The notes under the pieces are model-generated. The model made no database searches. It worked only from the letters and a program-made list of their open reading frames with translations, and was not told the DNA's origin. Source: Marinobacter daepoensis DSM 16072 (GTDB lineage Bacteria; Pseudomonadota; Gammaproteobacteria; Pseudomonadales; Oleiphilaceae). Taken from it: a stretch of DNA of 64,000 bases. Below are positions 45,775 through 57,210 of the stretch, in pieces; the first letter of the stretch is position 1, and each line of letters begins with the position of its first letter. The stretch lies in contig NZ_ATWI01000009.1 of NCBI RefSeq assembly GCF_000421165.1, positions 744,001 through 808,000 on the forward strand, in the 5' to 3' direction. The position numbers and the translations under genes were made by a program.

Positions 45775-46544
45775 TCATCTATGGTCACCGGGGAGCCAAA
45801 GGGGAAGCTCCCGAAAATACGATGCCAGGCTTCATCCATGCCCACCGGCACGGCATCCGGCACTTTGAACTTGACCTCGTCCTGTCTAAAGACGGTATCC
45901 CCGTTCTGGTGCATGACCTGACCGTAGACCGAACAACCGGCCAGAAAGGAAACGTGGGGCGGTATACAGCCGCAGAGCTGGCCGACATGGACGCGCGCCG
46001 AAATACCAGCTCCTGGGCCCGGAAAACCGGAATCCCCTCACTGGAGACCCTTCTTGATCAGTTTGATGACATTGAGCATTTGCAGCTTGAGGTCAAAAAA
46101 GACGCCCGGCCACGCCTGAACATTCTGTGTAACCGTCTGACCGAGGTGATTCAACGCCGGGATCTTTACCAGACCGCTGCCATTACCTCCACCGATCCCT
46201 GGTTTCTGAGGGAAATCCGGCGGCGCGACAAAAACATCCGCATCGGCCTGGTCGCGGAGCGAAAGTTCCCGAAGCCACTCAACCTGGCCACTCGCCTGGG
46301 TTGCGAGTATTTCTGCGTGAATTGGAAAATTCTGACGAAGGGTATGGTGGACACCGCCCATCGACGGAACATGCACGTCTCCACGTGGACAGTAAACCGC
46401 ATTCACGACATGTTGCTTCTGGAAGAGATGGGGGTCGACAGCATCATCACTGACTACCCAACGAGCACCCGGATATTTTTCGACAACCGGGCCAAGGCCA
46501 TGTTGAATTTACCGTTGAGGGAAACCGTGTCAGAGCCAGCCTGA
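45771..46544 (+). CDS. Glycerophosphodiester phosphodiesterase
   Basis: A 257-residue GDPD-fold phosphodiesterase, cytoplasmic (no signal peptide). Seen: YGHRGAKGEAPENTMPGF (catalytic His and metal Glu-Asn), LDLVLSKDGIPVLVHDLTVDRTT with the second catalytic His, and LEVKKDARP. Such enzymes split glycerophosphodiesters to glycerol-3-phosphate and an alcohol. Its ATG overlaps the stop of the DAHP-synthase-like gene (ATGA), so translation is coupled. A longer reading from 45708 would lie inside that gene. Confidence 0.9.
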   Translation: MIIYGHRGAKGEAPENTMPGFIHAHRHGIRHFELDLVLSKDGIPVLVHDLTVDRTTGQKGNVGRYTAAELADMDARRNTSSWARKTGIPSLETLLDQFDDIEHLQLEVKKDARPRLNILCNRLTEVIQRRDLYQTAAITSTDPWFLREIRRRDKNIRIGLVAERKFPKPLNLATRLGCEYFCVNWKILTKGMVDTAHRRNMHVSTWTVNRIHDMLLLEEMGVDSIITDYPTSTRIFFDNRAKAMLNLPLRETVSEPA

Positions 46545-46572
46545 GGCCAGCCCTGACACCGTTACTGCCCCA

Positions 46573-47964
46573 TCAGAAAATCCGATTCAGGCCATTCAGT
46601 GCGGCTACCCGATAGGCTTCAGCCATAGTCGGGTAGTTAAAGGTTGTGTTGATAAAGTAGTTAAGGGAGTTCGCCTCACCTTCCTGGTTCATGATGGCCT
46701 GCCCGATATGTACGATCTCAGCGGCCTGGTCACCAAAACAGTGAATACCCAGAATTTCCCGGGTTTCACGATGGAACAGGATCTTCAGCATGCCGACCGC
46801 CTCACCGGTGATCTGAGCTCTCGCCAGATCCTTGAAGAATGCCTGCCCAACATCGTAAGGCACCTTGGCTTCGGTCAGTTCCCGCTCGGTTTTGCCAACG
46901 GAGCTGATTTCCGGAATGGTGTAGATCCCTGTCGGCACATCATCAACAAACCGGAAGTATTCGTCCTGGGTAATGTCTGAAGAGGCTGCGCGGCCCTGAT
47001 CATAGGCAGCACTGGCAAGACTTGGCCAGCCAATGACATCCCCTGCGGCGTAGATATGCTCAACCTCTGTACGGTAGTGCTCATCCACCGCCAGTTGGCC
47101 CCGGCTGTTCGGTGTCAGACCAATGCTTTCAAGCCCCAGGTTTTCGGTATTGCCGCTGCGACCGTTACACCACAAGAAAGCATCGCCACGAATCTTCTTA
47201 CCGGATTGCAGAGACAACACCACCCCGTGGTCATCGCCTTTCACCGATTCGTACTGCTCGTTATGACGCACCAGAACGCCGTTATTCCGCAAGTGGTAAC
47301 TCAGCGCATCGGAAATTTCATCGTCCAGAAATGACAGCAAACGGCTACCCGGGTTGATCAGATCCACTTTGACACCCAGGCCAGCAAAGATCGAGGCATA
47401 CTCCGACCCGATCACGCCCGCCCCGTAAATAATCAGTGTACGGGGCGTGTGAGACAGATTCAGGATAGAGTCCGAGTTGTAGATCCGGTGATGACGGAAA
47501 TCCACGTCGGGCGGCAGATACGGACGAGACCCCGTAGCGATGATTGCCTGTTTAAAATGAATCGTCTCTATCGACTTGTTGCCACGAATTTCCAACCGGT
47601 GTTTATCGACAAACACGGCACGACCGTTGATCAGATCTACCCGGTTTCTGGAATAGAATTGCGTGCGGAGTTTAACCTGTTTGCCAATGACCTTCTGGGC
47701 ATTCTGCAAGACCCGTGGGAATGAGAACCAGCGGGGCTCTCCGATATCCCGGAACATCTGATTCGTGTTAAAGGTAATGATCTGTTTGACGGAATGACGC
47801 AACGCCTTGGAGGGAATGGTCCCCCAGTGGGTACAGTTACCTCCGACGGTGGGTTTGTCCTCAATGATCGCGACCCGCTTGCTATGCTTTGCCGCGTTCA
47901 TTGCCGCCCCCTCTCCCGAAGGACCGGCGCCAATAACCACCACGTCGTAATGATGCTCTGCCAT
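46573..47964 (-). CDS. sthA: Soluble pyridine nucleotide transhydrogenase
   Basis: A FAD enzyme exchanging reducing equivalents between NADPH and NAD, mostly to drain excess NADPH. 463 residues with the disulfide-oxidoreductase fold: [14 protein letters not shown] (FAD), [17 protein letters not shown] (pyridine nucleotide) and [11 protein letters not shown]. The redox motif is [13 protein letters not shown], in which the second Cys of the usual CxxxxC is Thr; this is the known hallmark of SthA and rules out dihydrolipoamide dehydrogenase. Between the GDPD gene (convergent) and the nqr cluster, as in Pseudomonas. Confidence 0.96.
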   Translation of the reverse strand: MAEHHYDVVVIGAGPSGEGAAMNAAKHSKRVAIIEDKPTVGGNCTHWGTIPSKALRHSVKQIITFNTNQMFRDIGEPRWFSFPRVLQNAQKVIGKQVKLRTQFYSRNRVDLINGRAVFVDKHRLEIRGNKSIETIHFKQAIIATGSRPYLPPDVDFRHHRIYNSDSILNLSHTPRTLIIYGAGVIGSEYASIFAGLGVKVDLINPGSRLLSFLDDEISDALSYHLRNNGVLVRHNEQYESVKGDDHGVVLSLQSGKKIRGDAFLWCNGRSGNTENLGLESIGLTPNSRGQLAVDEHYRTEVEHIYAAGDVIGWPSLASAAYDQGRAASSDITQDEYFRFVDDVPTGIYTIPEISSVGKTERELTEAKVPYDVGQAFFKDLARAQITGEAVGMLKILFHRETREILGIHCFGDQAAEIVHIGQAIMNQEGEANSLNYFINTTFNYPTMAEAYRVAALNGLNRIF

Positions 47965-48036
47965 GCGCGCACTGACTCCTTATCTACGTCTTGAAAGCGT
48001 AGCTATAGTTATTGATGTATGGATAGCCGGGACCAG

Positions 48037-48279
48037 TTACTTCTCGGATTTGGTGGCATCGTATGCCAGGTATTCCGGGTTCACCGCCTCATCTGAGCCT
48101 GTCCGGCTTTCTTCACACTTCTGGGTATTGCCGCCACAGATTTCACAAGACGTGCTGATACCCAAAGCGCCAATACCACCGCAGGTTCCACTGATCGGCT
48201 TACGGCCAAAGATCACACCGATCGACATACCGGCGATCAACAGAACCACAATAAACAACACCAACAGAAAGGTACCCAT
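48037..48279 (-). CDS. nqrM: NqrM, Na+-NQR maturation protein
   Basis: An 80-residue small membrane protein: one TM helix (about 4-25), then GRKPISGTCGGIGALG and CEICGG with four conserved Cys. NqrM delivers iron to the Cys4[Fe] centre between NqrD and NqrE. It stands 12 bp after apbE on the same strand, as in other nqr clusters. Confidence 0.93.
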   Translation of the reverse strand: MGTFLLVLFIVVLLIAGMSIGVIFGRKPISGTCGGIGALGISTSCEICGGNTQKCEESRTGSDEAVNPEYLAYDATKSEK

Positions 48280-48291
48280 TACTGCCCTCCT

Positions 48292-49341
48292 TCACTGGAC
48301 AAGGTAAGACGAGAATGCAGGTGTGTGATGGGTTTCAAAACCACCCTCTCCCCTCACAATAAAAAACGCGGGAATATTCTTCCGGGTTGCCAGGCTCATG
48401 GCTTTCTGGAACCCCATCACATTAAACCCGGTGGCCAGCGCATCAGCCGTCATACAGTCCTCGGCAATCACCGTCACAGAAGCCAGCCGGTGTGCAATTG
48501 GTTTTCCCGTTTCAGGGTCTATTGTATGGGAGTATCGAACCCCGTCCGATTCGTAATAGTTACGATAGTCACCCGACGTCGCCATAGCCTGGCGGTCCAG
48601 GGCAACCACACTACTGACCTCACGGCCGTTCGTTACCGGCTGCTCAATCGCCAGGCGCCACGCTGTCCCGTCCGGCTTCCGCCCCTGAGTCCGAACCTCA
48701 CCACCAACCTCAACGAGGTAGGCCCCGATGCCCTGCGCATCGAGGTAGCGGGCCACCGCATCAACGCCATAACCTTTGGCTATGCCGGACAAATCCACGT
48801 ACTGAGGTTTTTCGCTGCGTATCGAGGTATCCGCCGGGTTAAAGTCTAGATATTCCCAACCGGTGCCGCCCAGAACCATCGCCAATTCCGCTTCATCAGG
48901 AATCTGCTCCGGCTGCGCCTGGGGCCCAAACCCCCAGAGATTGACCACTGGCCCCACCGTAACATCAAAGGCACCGCCGGTGAGTTCCGCAATTTCGACG
49001 GCTCGATGGATCACCTCAAAAAGCTCGGGGGAAAGCCCATGCCAGCCTGACTGATCCGCCAGCGCATTCCAGCGGGATAGCTCAGAGTCAGACTTCCAGG
49101 TCGACATGGCCGCATCCACTTTATTGAGCTCCTGCTCAATACCATGGGCAAGAGTCTGAAGCCGCTGCTCATCCTCTGGCAATACAACATTAATGTGGTA
49201 GGTCGTCCCGAAAATCCCACCCGAGATTTCCCAGATATTTTCTTCTTCCTGAAACGAACAACCCGCCAGGGTGGCCAGAGTCAGCGTCATAACGACGCTG
49301 ACCAAGGCTACCCTGACGGGTCGAAACATGCGGGATGTCAT
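48292..49341 (-). CDS. apbE: ApbE, FAD:protein FMN transferase
   Basis: A 349-residue lipoprotein (lipobox LAGC, lipid Cys about 28) of the ApbE family. It uses FAD to attach FMN by a phosphoester bond to Thr in SGAT-type motifs of NqrB and NqrC. Seen: STWKSDSELSRWN, GGAFDVTVGPVVNLWGFGP and the later DLSGIAKGYGVD and THTIDP-like SHTIDPETG. Placed between nqrF and nqrM. Nine bp separate it from nqrF. Confidence 0.95.
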   Translation of the reverse strand: MTSRMFRPVRVALVSVVMTLTLATLAGCSFQEEENIWEISGGIFGTTYHINVVLPEDEQRLQTLAHGIEQELNKVDAAMSTWKSDSELSRWNALADQSGWHGLSPELFEVIHRAVEIAELTGGAFDVTVGPVVNLWGFGPQAQPEQIPDEAELAMVLGGTGWEYLDFNPADTSIRSEKPQYVDLSGIAKGYGVDAVARYLDAQGIGAYLVEVGGEVRTQGRKPDGTAWRLAIEQPVTNGREVSSVVALDRQAMATSGDYRNYYESDGVRYSHTIDPETGKPIAHRLASVTVIAEDCMTADALATGFNVMGFQKAMSLATRKNIPAFFIVRGEGGFETHHTPAFSSYLVQ

Positions 49342-49350
49342 GCGGTTTAA

Positions 49351-50577
49351 TTAACCTCCGAAATCATCCAGCATGATGTTTTCGTCCTCAACACCAAGAT
49401 CTTTCAGCATCTTGATCACGGACGCGTTCATGATTGGGGGCCCACACATGTAGAACTCACAATCTTCCGGAGCCGGATGGTCCTTCAGATAGTTCTCGTA
49501 CAACACGTTATGGATAAAGCCCGTCGGGCCATCCCAGTCGTCGGTCGGCAGTGGGTCGGAGAGTGCAACGTGCCACTCGAAGTTGTCGTTCTCAGCCGCC
49601 AGGCCGTCAAAATCTTCGACATAGAACATCTCGCGGACGCTCCGGGCACCGTACCAGAAGCTGATCTTCCGGTTCGAATTCAGGCGCTTGAGCTGGTCAA
49701 AGATGTGGGAACGCATGGGTGCCATACCCGCACCACCACCAATGAACACCATCTCCGCATCGGTATCCTTGGCGAAGAACTCACCAAACGGCCCCATAAC
49801 CGTCACCTTGTCACCCGGCTTCAGGTTGAAGACGAAGGTAGACATGATTCCTGGCGGGTGATCAGTACCCGGAGGCGGCGTCGCAATACGGATGTTGAAC
49901 TTCAGAAGACCTTTCTCTTCCGGGTAGTTCGCCATGGAATAGGCACGAATGGTCTCTTCCTTGTTCACACCCTTGTAGCGCCAGATATCGTGCTTGTCCC
50001 AGTCTTCGTGGAACTCTTCCTCAATATCGAAACCCTTGAACGGAATTTCATATGGAGGACACTCCAGCTGGACATAACCACCGGCACGGAAAGCAACCTC
50101 TTCGCCTTCGGGCAGTTTGAGCACCAACTCCTTGATGAAGGTCGCCACGTTGTGGTTGGAGATAACCTCACACTCCCACTTCTTGACGCCGAAGAACTCT
50201 TCCGGAACTTCGATCTTCATATCCTGTTTAACAGGAACCTGGCAGGACAAGCGCCAGCCTTCTTTTTCTTCACGGTTGGTGAAGTGGGTCTTTTCGGTAG
50301 GCAGCATGGCACCACCACCGTCAAGAACCTTACATTTACATTGTGCACAGGTACCGCCGCCGCCACAGGCAGAAGACAGGTAAATGCCGCTGTTGGCCAG
50401 GGTGCCCAGCAGTTTGCCGCCCGCGGCCGTCTGGAGCGTGTGCTCAGGGTCGTCGTTGATCTCAATGGTCACGTCACCGGTGCTTACCAGCTTGGAGCGG
50501 GCGGCAAGAATGATTGCCACCAGCGCCAGAACGATAACGGTGAACATGACCACGCCGAGAATAATTTCTGTATTCAT
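49351..50577 (-). CDS. nqrF: Na+-NQR subunit F (NADH-oxidising)
   Basis: The electron entry subunit, 408 residues: TM helix (about 6-26), a plant-type 2Fe-2S domain with Cys71, Cys77, Cys80 and Cys112, an FAD domain ([11 protein letters not shown]) and an NADH domain ([13 protein letters not shown]). Electrons go from NADH to FAD, to 2Fe-2S and on to the NqrD/E iron. Last structural gene of nqrABCDEF. Confidence 0.97.
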   Translation of the reverse strand: MNTEIILGVVMFTVIVLALVAIILAARSKLVSTGDVTIEINDDPEHTLQTAAGGKLLGTLANSGIYLSSACGGGGTCAQCKCKVLDGGGAMLPTEKTHFTNREEKEGWRLSCQVPVKQDMKIEVPEEFFGVKKWECEVISNHNVATFIKELVLKLPEGEEVAFRAGGYVQLECPPYEIPFKGFDIEEEFHEDWDKHDIWRYKGVNKEETIRAYSMANYPEEKGLLKFNIRIATPPPGTDHPPGIMSTFVFNLKPGDKVTVMGPFGEFFAKDTDAEMVFIGGGAGMAPMRSHIFDQLKRLNSNRKISFWYGARSVREMFYVEDFDGLAAENDNFEWHVALSDPLPTDDWDGPTGFIHNVLYENYLKDHPAPEDCEFYMCGPPIMNASVIKMLKDLGVEDENIMLDDFGG

Positions 50578-50614
50578 GGTCTCGCCTTTTCGTTAAACCG
50601 AATCACCGGGTGAA

Positions 50615-51223
50615 TTACAGGGAGATGCCGGAGAACGACATGAAACCCAGAGACATCAAACCAACCGTGATGAAGGTGATGCCAAGGCCACGCAGTCCAT
50701 TCGGAACATCGCTGTACTTGAGTTTTTCACGGATACCTGCCAGAGCAATGATGGCCAGAGCCCAGCCAACACCGGCACCGAAACCGTAAACCACGCTCTC
50801 TCCAAAGGTGTAATCACGCTCTACCATGAACAGAGACGCACCCATGATTGCGCAGTTAACAGTAATCAGCGGCAGGAACACGCCCAGCGCGGAATACAGG
50901 GCCGGAATGTATTTATCCAGCACCATTTCCATGATCTGTACGATCGCGGCAATAACCCCGATGTAAGTCAGCAAGCCCAGAAAGCTCAGGTCAACGTTTG
51001 GCAAACCGGCCCATGTCAGAGCACCTTCACGCAAGATGCCATTATACAGCAGGTTGTTCACCGGAACGGTGACGGTCAGAACCACAACCACCGCGATTCC
51101 GAGCCCCGTTGCGGCTTCGATCTTCTTCGAGATGGCAAGGAACGTACACATCCCCAGGAAGAACGCCAGCGCCATGTTTTCAACAAAGATCGCCTTCAAC
51201 AGAAGGCTGATGTAATGCTCCAT
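50615..51223 (-). CDS. nqrE: Na+-NQR subunit E
   Basis: A 202-residue inner-membrane subunit with six TM helices, homologous to and inverted relative to NqrD. Each carries two Cys, one pair of which holds the shared iron centre at mid-membrane ([17 protein letters not shown] and VNCAIMGAS here). Overlaps nqrD by one base and is 37 bp before nqrF. Confidence 0.97.
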   Translation of the reverse strand: MEHYISLLLKAIFVENMALAFFLGMCTFLAISKKIEAATGLGIAVVVVLTVTVPVNNLLYNGILREGALTWAGLPNVDLSFLGLLTYIGVIAAIVQIMEMVLDKYIPALYSALGVFLPLITVNCAIMGASLFMVERDYTFGESVVYGFGAGVGWALAIIALAGIREKLKYSDVPNGLRGLGITFITVGLMSLGFMSFSGISL

Positions 51224-51888
51224 CAGAAGGCCTCCTTGGTGGTGTGGCGAGACATTTTGTAATCCGGCTCTTCGACCTGATCCGGCTTCCAGCTACGCAG
51301 AGCCCAGATGCCAAGACCAATGATGAAGAACGCGCTCGGCGGAAGCAGCAACAGGCCGTTGGTCACGTACCAGCCACCATCGTTCACCGTCGGCAGCAGA
51401 GTGACACCGAACAGTGAGCCTGCTCCCAGCAGTTCGCGGAAAAACGCGACGAACAGCAGGATGATGGAGTAGCCCAGGCCATTACCGATACCGTCCAGGA
51501 AACTCATGAACGGCGGGTTGTTCATGGCGAAGCCTTCCGCGCGGCCCATCACGATGCAGTTGGTGATAATCAGACCAACAAACACGGACAGCTGCTTGGA
51601 AATCTCATAGGCATAGGCCTTGAGAATCTGATCAACCACGATAACCAGGGAAGCAATGATGGTCATCTGCACGATGATCCGGATGCTACCCGGAATCTGG
51701 GTCCGTACCAGCGAAACCGCCAGGTTGGAGAACGACGTTACCGCGATAACCGCCAGACACATAACGATACTGACGCTCATGCTAGTGGTAACCGCCAGCG
51801 CCGAACAGATACCCAGGATCTGCAAAGCGATTGGGTTATTACTGAAGATTGGTTCGAAGAGAACCTGTTTGGCTGATGCACCGGCCAT
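51223..51888 (-). CDS. nqrD: Na+-NQR subunit D
   Basis: A 221-residue inner-membrane subunit with six TM helices. Conserved Cys in [12 protein letters not shown] and [13 protein letters not shown] complete the [Fe] site with NqrE. Starts 2 bp after nqrC stops. Confidence 0.97.
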   Translation of the reverse strand: MAGASAKQVLFEPIFSNNPIALQILGICSALAVTTSMSVSIVMCLAVIAVTSFSNLAVSLVRTQIPGSIRIIVQMTIIASLVIVVDQILKAYAYEISKQLSVFVGLIITNCIVMGRAEGFAMNNPPFMSFLDGIGNGLGYSIILLFVAFFRELLGAGSLFGVTLLPTVNDGGWYVTNGLLLLPPSAFFIIGLGIWALRSWKPDQVEEPDYKMSRHTTKEAF

Positions 51889-51890
51889 GA

Positions 51891-52700
51891 TCAGACCTCC
51901 CCTTCACGAAGTTTTTTCAGGAACGGAGCGAAACCGCGATCACCCATCCAGTAATTCACAAGCTGTTCAACGCCGCGGCTGGTCAGTGTGGCACCAGAGA
52001 GGGAATCAATCTTGTGTTCCTTATCTTTGGTATCAGCACTCACGCCACCCTTGACCAGTCGAATCTGGGGTTCAGTCGGGTCTTCGTTGTACAGTTCTTT
52101 GCCAACCCACTGCTGTTTCCAGCGAGGGTTATCCACTTCACCACCCAGACCCGGTGTTTCCGCGTGAGCGTAAAAACCCAGACCTTCGATGGTGTTCAGA
52201 TCACCTTCCAGGGAAACAAAGCCGTACAGCGTAGACCAGAGACCATAACCGTGAACCGGCAGTACCACTCGTACCAGCTGGTCGTTTTCAGTCAGGGTGT
52301 ACACCTTGGCCACATTGGGACGACGCTTGATGCCAGCCTTGTCTTCAGACGACGGAATGTTGGTAGACATTGCGGGGTCTGAAGCGGCCTTGTACATGTC
52401 GTACTTCATAGGATCATCAACGCCTACAGCGGACGGCTCTACAAAGTCACCGTTATCAAGGTCGACCAGACGCACATCAAAGCGGGCGAAGGTTTCCTCG
52501 ATCTGCTCGGCACTGGCGCCGGGCTCAAACATACCGGCGGCAGCCAGTATGTTGGTTTTGATATCCAGGTTCTGGTTCTGGATCTGAGCTGGACGGAGCA
52601 TGACCGCAGCCGTGGAAACCACCACGGAGAAGACAATACTCAGTACCAGTGCAACCATCAGGGTTCTGGAGACAGTATCTTTAGCTTTAGCCACGAGCAA
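51891..52700 (-). CDS. nqrC: Na+-NQR subunit C
   Basis: A 269-residue subunit with one N-terminal TM helix (about 12-34) and a periplasmic flavin domain. The covalent FMN is expected on the Thr of SGAT (about residue 238, in [12 protein letters not shown]). Overlaps the end of nqrB by 14 bp, so translation is coupled. Confidence 0.97.
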   Translation of the reverse strand: MLVAKAKDTVSRTLMVALVLSIVFSVVVSTAAVMLRPAQIQNQNLDIKTNILAAAGMFEPGASAEQIEETFARFDVRLVDLDNGDFVEPSAVGVDDPMKYDMYKAASDPAMSTNIPSSEDKAGIKRRPNVAKVYTLTENDQLVRVVLPVHGYGLWSTLYGFVSLEGDLNTIEGLGFYAHAETPGLGGEVDNPRWKQQWVGKELYNEDPTEPQIRLVKGGVSADTKDKEHKIDSLSGATLTSRGVEQLVNYWMGDRGFAPFLKKLREGEV

Positions 52701-53895
52701 GCCTCCGTTTGATGTTGGCCTGAACCACGTAATGGTCCATCAGCGGCGCAAACAGGTTAGCGAACAGGATTGCCAGCATGATGCCTTCCGGGAACGCCGG
52801 GTTGATCACTCGGATCAGAACCGTCATCACGCCGACCAGGATACCGAAGCACCAGCGACCGGTGTTGGTCATCGCTGCAGACACAGGGTCCGTTGCCATA
52901 AACATCATGCCGAAGGCGAAACCGCCCATCACCAGATGCCAGTGTGCCGGCACGCCGAACATCGGGTTGGTTTCAGAGCCGATGATATTCAGCAGCAGCG
53001 ACATGCCGATCATGCCGATCAGGACGCCTCCGACAATGCGGTAAGAGGCAATTTTCATGGCCAGCAGGATCAGGCCGCCGATCAGGATGGCAATGGTGGA
53101 CGTTTCGCCCATTGAGCCCTGAATGGTACCCACAAAGGCATTCATCCAGCCAATCTGTGCTTCCAGAGCTTCAAGCCCGCCAGAGGCAGCCCAGCTAAGA
53201 GCCGTAGCGCCACTGAAGCCGTCAACGGCTGTCCAGACGGTATCGCCTGAAATCTGAGCCGGGTAAGCGAAATACAGGAACGCACGACCTGTCAGGGCTG
53301 GGTTCAGGAAGTTTTTGCCCGTACCGCCAAACACTTCCTTACCAATAACCACCCCGAAGGTGATACCCAGAGCCACCTGCCACAAAGGAATCGTGGGCGG
53401 GCAGATCAGTGCAAACAGAACCGAGGTTACGAAGAAGCCTTCGTTCACCTCGTGCTTGCGTACGGTGGCGAACAACACTTCCCAGAAACCGCCAACTACA
53501 AAGGTCACCGCGTAGATCGGCACGAAGTAAGCCATGCCGTAAACGAAGTTATCCCACCAGCCTGCACCAGCTCCAGTGACTGCCAGCGCGGTGATGAAAG
53601 CTTCACGCAGGCCACCATCGGCAATCATGGCGTCCGGGTTGGATGCCAGGTAACTGTTGGCCTGAAAGCCAATGTTCCACATGCCAAAAAACATGGCCGG
53701 GAAGGTACACAGCCAGACCGTGATCATGATGCGCTTCAGGTCTATGCCATCACGTACATGAGAGGTCGTGGAGGTCACACTCCCGGGCGAGTAGAAAATG
53801 GTATCAACGGCTTCGTACAGGGCGTACCAGCGCTCGTACTTACCGCCTTTTTCAAAATGATGCTCGATGCCATCGAGAAACTGTCGGATTGCCAT
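52687..53895 (-). CDS. nqrB: Na+-NQR subunit B
   Basis: A 402-residue inner-membrane subunit with about ten TM helices that forms the sodium path. The covalent FMN site is Thr231 in [10 protein letters not shown] (Thr236 in V. cholerae). Riboflavin and ubiquinone also bind here. Its start is 4 bp after the nqrA stop. Confidence 0.97.
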   Translation of the reverse strand: MAIRQFLDGIEHHFEKGGKYERWYALYEAVDTIFYSPGSVTSTTSHVRDGIDLKRIMITVWLCTFPAMFFGMWNIGFQANSYLASNPDAMIADGGLREAFITALAVTGAGAGWWDNFVYGMAYFVPIYAVTFVVGGFWEVLFATVRKHEVNEGFFVTSVLFALICPPTIPLWQVALGITFGVVIGKEVFGGTGKNFLNPALTGRAFLYFAYPAQISGDTVWTAVDGFSGATALSWAASGGLEALEAQIGWMNAFVGTIQGSMGETSTIAILIGGLILLAMKIASYRIVGGVLIGMIGMSLLLNIIGSETNPMFGVPAHWHLVMGGFAFGMMFMATDPVSAAMTNTGRWCFGILVGVMTVLIRVINPAFPEGIMLAILFANLFAPLMDHYVVQANIKRRLARG

Positions 53896-53899
53896 CGTA

Positions 53900-55357
<1,458 letters not shown>

Positions 55358-55437
55358 TCATGGCAGTTGCTGCCAAAAGCCATTTAACGCAGGAAAAGAT
55401 AAGAAACGGGGTGCCAGACGTACCCAAAATCGCGCCA

Positions 55438-55466
55438 ATTATAGAGATTAAGGAAACCTATTTCCA
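55438..55466 (-). promoter_or_regulatory. Sigma-70 promoter of the nqr operon
   Basis: A perfect TATAAT on the minus strand (55443-55438) with TGGAAA (4/6 to TTGACA) 17 bp upstream at 55466-55461. It is the only good promoter in the gap and gives a leader of about 190 nt. Confidence 0.65.
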
Positions 55467-55502
55467 CCGGTAACAAAAATGGTTTTCTCTCGTCGAAACC
55501 AC

Positions 55503-55532
55503 AAAAAACCCTGACAACTCGCGCTGTCAGGG
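55503..55532 (-). terminator. Terminator of gap
   Basis: On the minus strand CCCTGACA (55532-55525) pairs perfectly with TGTCAGGG (55516-55509, 8-nt loop) and is followed by six T. It lies 37 bp after the gap stop and separates gap from nqr. Confidence 0.9.
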
Positions 55533-55569
55533 CTTCCTGTTGCCGTCTCACCAAAACCGGCCTACGACT

Positions 55570-57039
55570 TTAGTCGCGGGCCCGCTTGGGAAAGATCGGG
55601 TACGTTACGCCCGCCATCTGGTTTACACAGCGGATAACCTGGGCGCTGTAACCGAACTCGTTGTCGTACCACACGTACAGAATCAACCGCTTCCCATTGG
55701 CAATGGTCGCCTGAGCGTCCACGATGCCAGCGTGGCGAGAACCCACAAAATCGGTCGATACCACTTCCGGAGAGTTCACGAAATCGATTTGCTTCTGCAG
55801 CTCAGAATGCAGCGCCATGTCGCGCAGGTATTCGTTTACCTTCTCCGCATCCACCTCAGACTTCAGATTGAGATTCAGGATCGCCATGGAAACGTTGGGA
55901 GTCGGAACACGGATGGCATTACCGCTCAGCTTGCCTTTCAGCTCCGGCAAAGCTTTGGCAACGGCTTTGGCCGCGCCGGTTTCGGTAATAACCATGTTCA
56001 ACGGGGCGCTGCGGCCACGACGACTGCCCTTGTGGTAGTTGTCGATCAGGTTCTGGTCGTTGGTGTAGGAGTGCACGGTTTCAACGTGGCCATCCTCAAT
56101 ACCGTACTCGTCATTGATGGCCTTCAGTACCGGCGTGATGGCGTTGGTGGTACAGGAAGCAGCAGACAGGATCTTGTCTTCGTCGGTGATCCAGTCGTTG
56201 TTGATGCCGTAAACGATGTTCTTGATGTCGCCCTTGCCCGGCGCCGTCAGAATCACGCGACTGACACCCCTGGACTTCAGATGCAGGCCCAGGCCCGCTT
56301 CATCGCGCCACTTACCGGTGTTGTCGACCACGATGGCATTGTTGATGCCGTATTCTGTGTAATCAACCTTATCGGGGCCATCGGAGTAGATCACCTTGAT
56401 AAAATTGCCGTTGGCGATCAGCGCAGAGTTTTCCTCATCTACCGTGATCGTCCCATCAAACGGACCGTGCACGGAGTCACGACGCAGCAGGCTGGCACGC
56501 TTTTCGAGATCGTTCTCGGCACCACCCTGACGGACCACGATGGCACGCAGACGCAGGTTGTTACCGCCACCGGCCTTCTCAACCAGAATCCGGGCCAGCA
56601 GACGTCCAATCCGGCCAAAGCCATACAGAACCACGTCCTTGGTTTCGTCCTTGGCGCCCTGAGCGGCCTCTTCGGCATACTTGCCAACCACAGTGCCAAT
56701 TTCCTGCTTCAGGAACTCGGAAAGATCCCCGCCAACAGACTTGAATTTGACCGCCAGCTTGCCGATATCCACGTGAGCGCGCCCAAGCTCCAGCTTGTCC
56801 ATGGCCTCCAGAATCGGCATCGTGTCGTGAACAGACAGTTCACTGTCTTCAACCTGACGCACAAACCGATGGGCGCGGAGGATGTCGATGACAGACTGAT
56901 TGATGATCGCACGACCATATACGGACGTAACGACATTGTTCTTGCGGTACAGACGGCCGATCAGAGGGATCATCGCTTCTGCGGTGGACTCCCGGTCAGT
57001 CCAGTTGGACAGGTGCTGGTTGATCTGTTCGTGACTCAC
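55570..57039 (-). CDS. gap: Glyceraldehyde-3-phosphate dehydrogenase, long form with N-terminal extension
   Basis: A GAPDH of 489 residues, compared with about 335 for the classical enzyme. The catalytic core starts near residue 136 (VVLYGFGRIGRLLARIL) and has catalytic Cys296 in SAASCTTNAITP and the VHSYTNDQNL loop. The first 135 residues are a helical extension of unknown role seen in the Pseudomonas form next to mfd. Cofactor choice cannot be read with certainty. The start is GTG at 57039 with GAGG 8 bp upstream; the upstream open frame is not family-like. Divergent from mfd. Confidence 0.92.
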   Translation of the reverse strand: MSHEQINQHLSNWTDRESTAEAMIPLIGRLYRKNNVVTSVYGRAIINQSVIDILRAHRFVRQVEDSELSVHDTMPILEAMDKLELGRAHVDIGKLAVKFKSVGGDLSEFLKQEIGTVVGKYAEEAAQGAKDETKDVVLYGFGRIGRLLARILVEKAGGGNNLRLRAIVVRQGGAENDLEKRASLLRRDSVHGPFDGTITVDEENSALIANGNFIKVIYSDGPDKVDYTEYGINNAIVVDNTGKWRDEAGLGLHLKSRGVSRVILTAPGKGDIKNIVYGINNDWITDEDKILSAASCTTNAITPVLKAINDEYGIEDGHVETVHSYTNDQNLIDNYHKGSRRGRSAPLNMVITETGAAKAVAKALPELKGKLSGNAIRVPTPNVSMAILNLNLKSEVDAEKVNEYLRDMALHSELQKQIDFVNSPEVVSTDFVGSRHAGIVDAQATIANGKRLILYVWYDNEFGYSAQVIRCVNQMAGVTYPIFPKRARD

Positions 57040-57210
57040 GGTAGGAACCTCATATAGCACTGGAAATAATTTAGGGCGCACATTATCCAACTTAACGAGC
57101 CGAACGGCAAATAGCCGTTTGTCGGTACCACCCATGACACTGTCACAACCGGGCGATAGAATAGCGCCGCTCCGATCACTGATGCACCTTCTCAGGAGAA
57201 CGCTTCACTC

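Noticed and set aside
49477..50613. A 378-codon plus-strand open frame opposite nqrF
   Set aside because: Antisense shadow of a certain nqrF gene.
55540..57057. A 505-codon plus-strand open frame opposite gap
   Set aside because: Antisense shadow; the minus frame has the GAPDH catalytic Cys motif and whole-length match.
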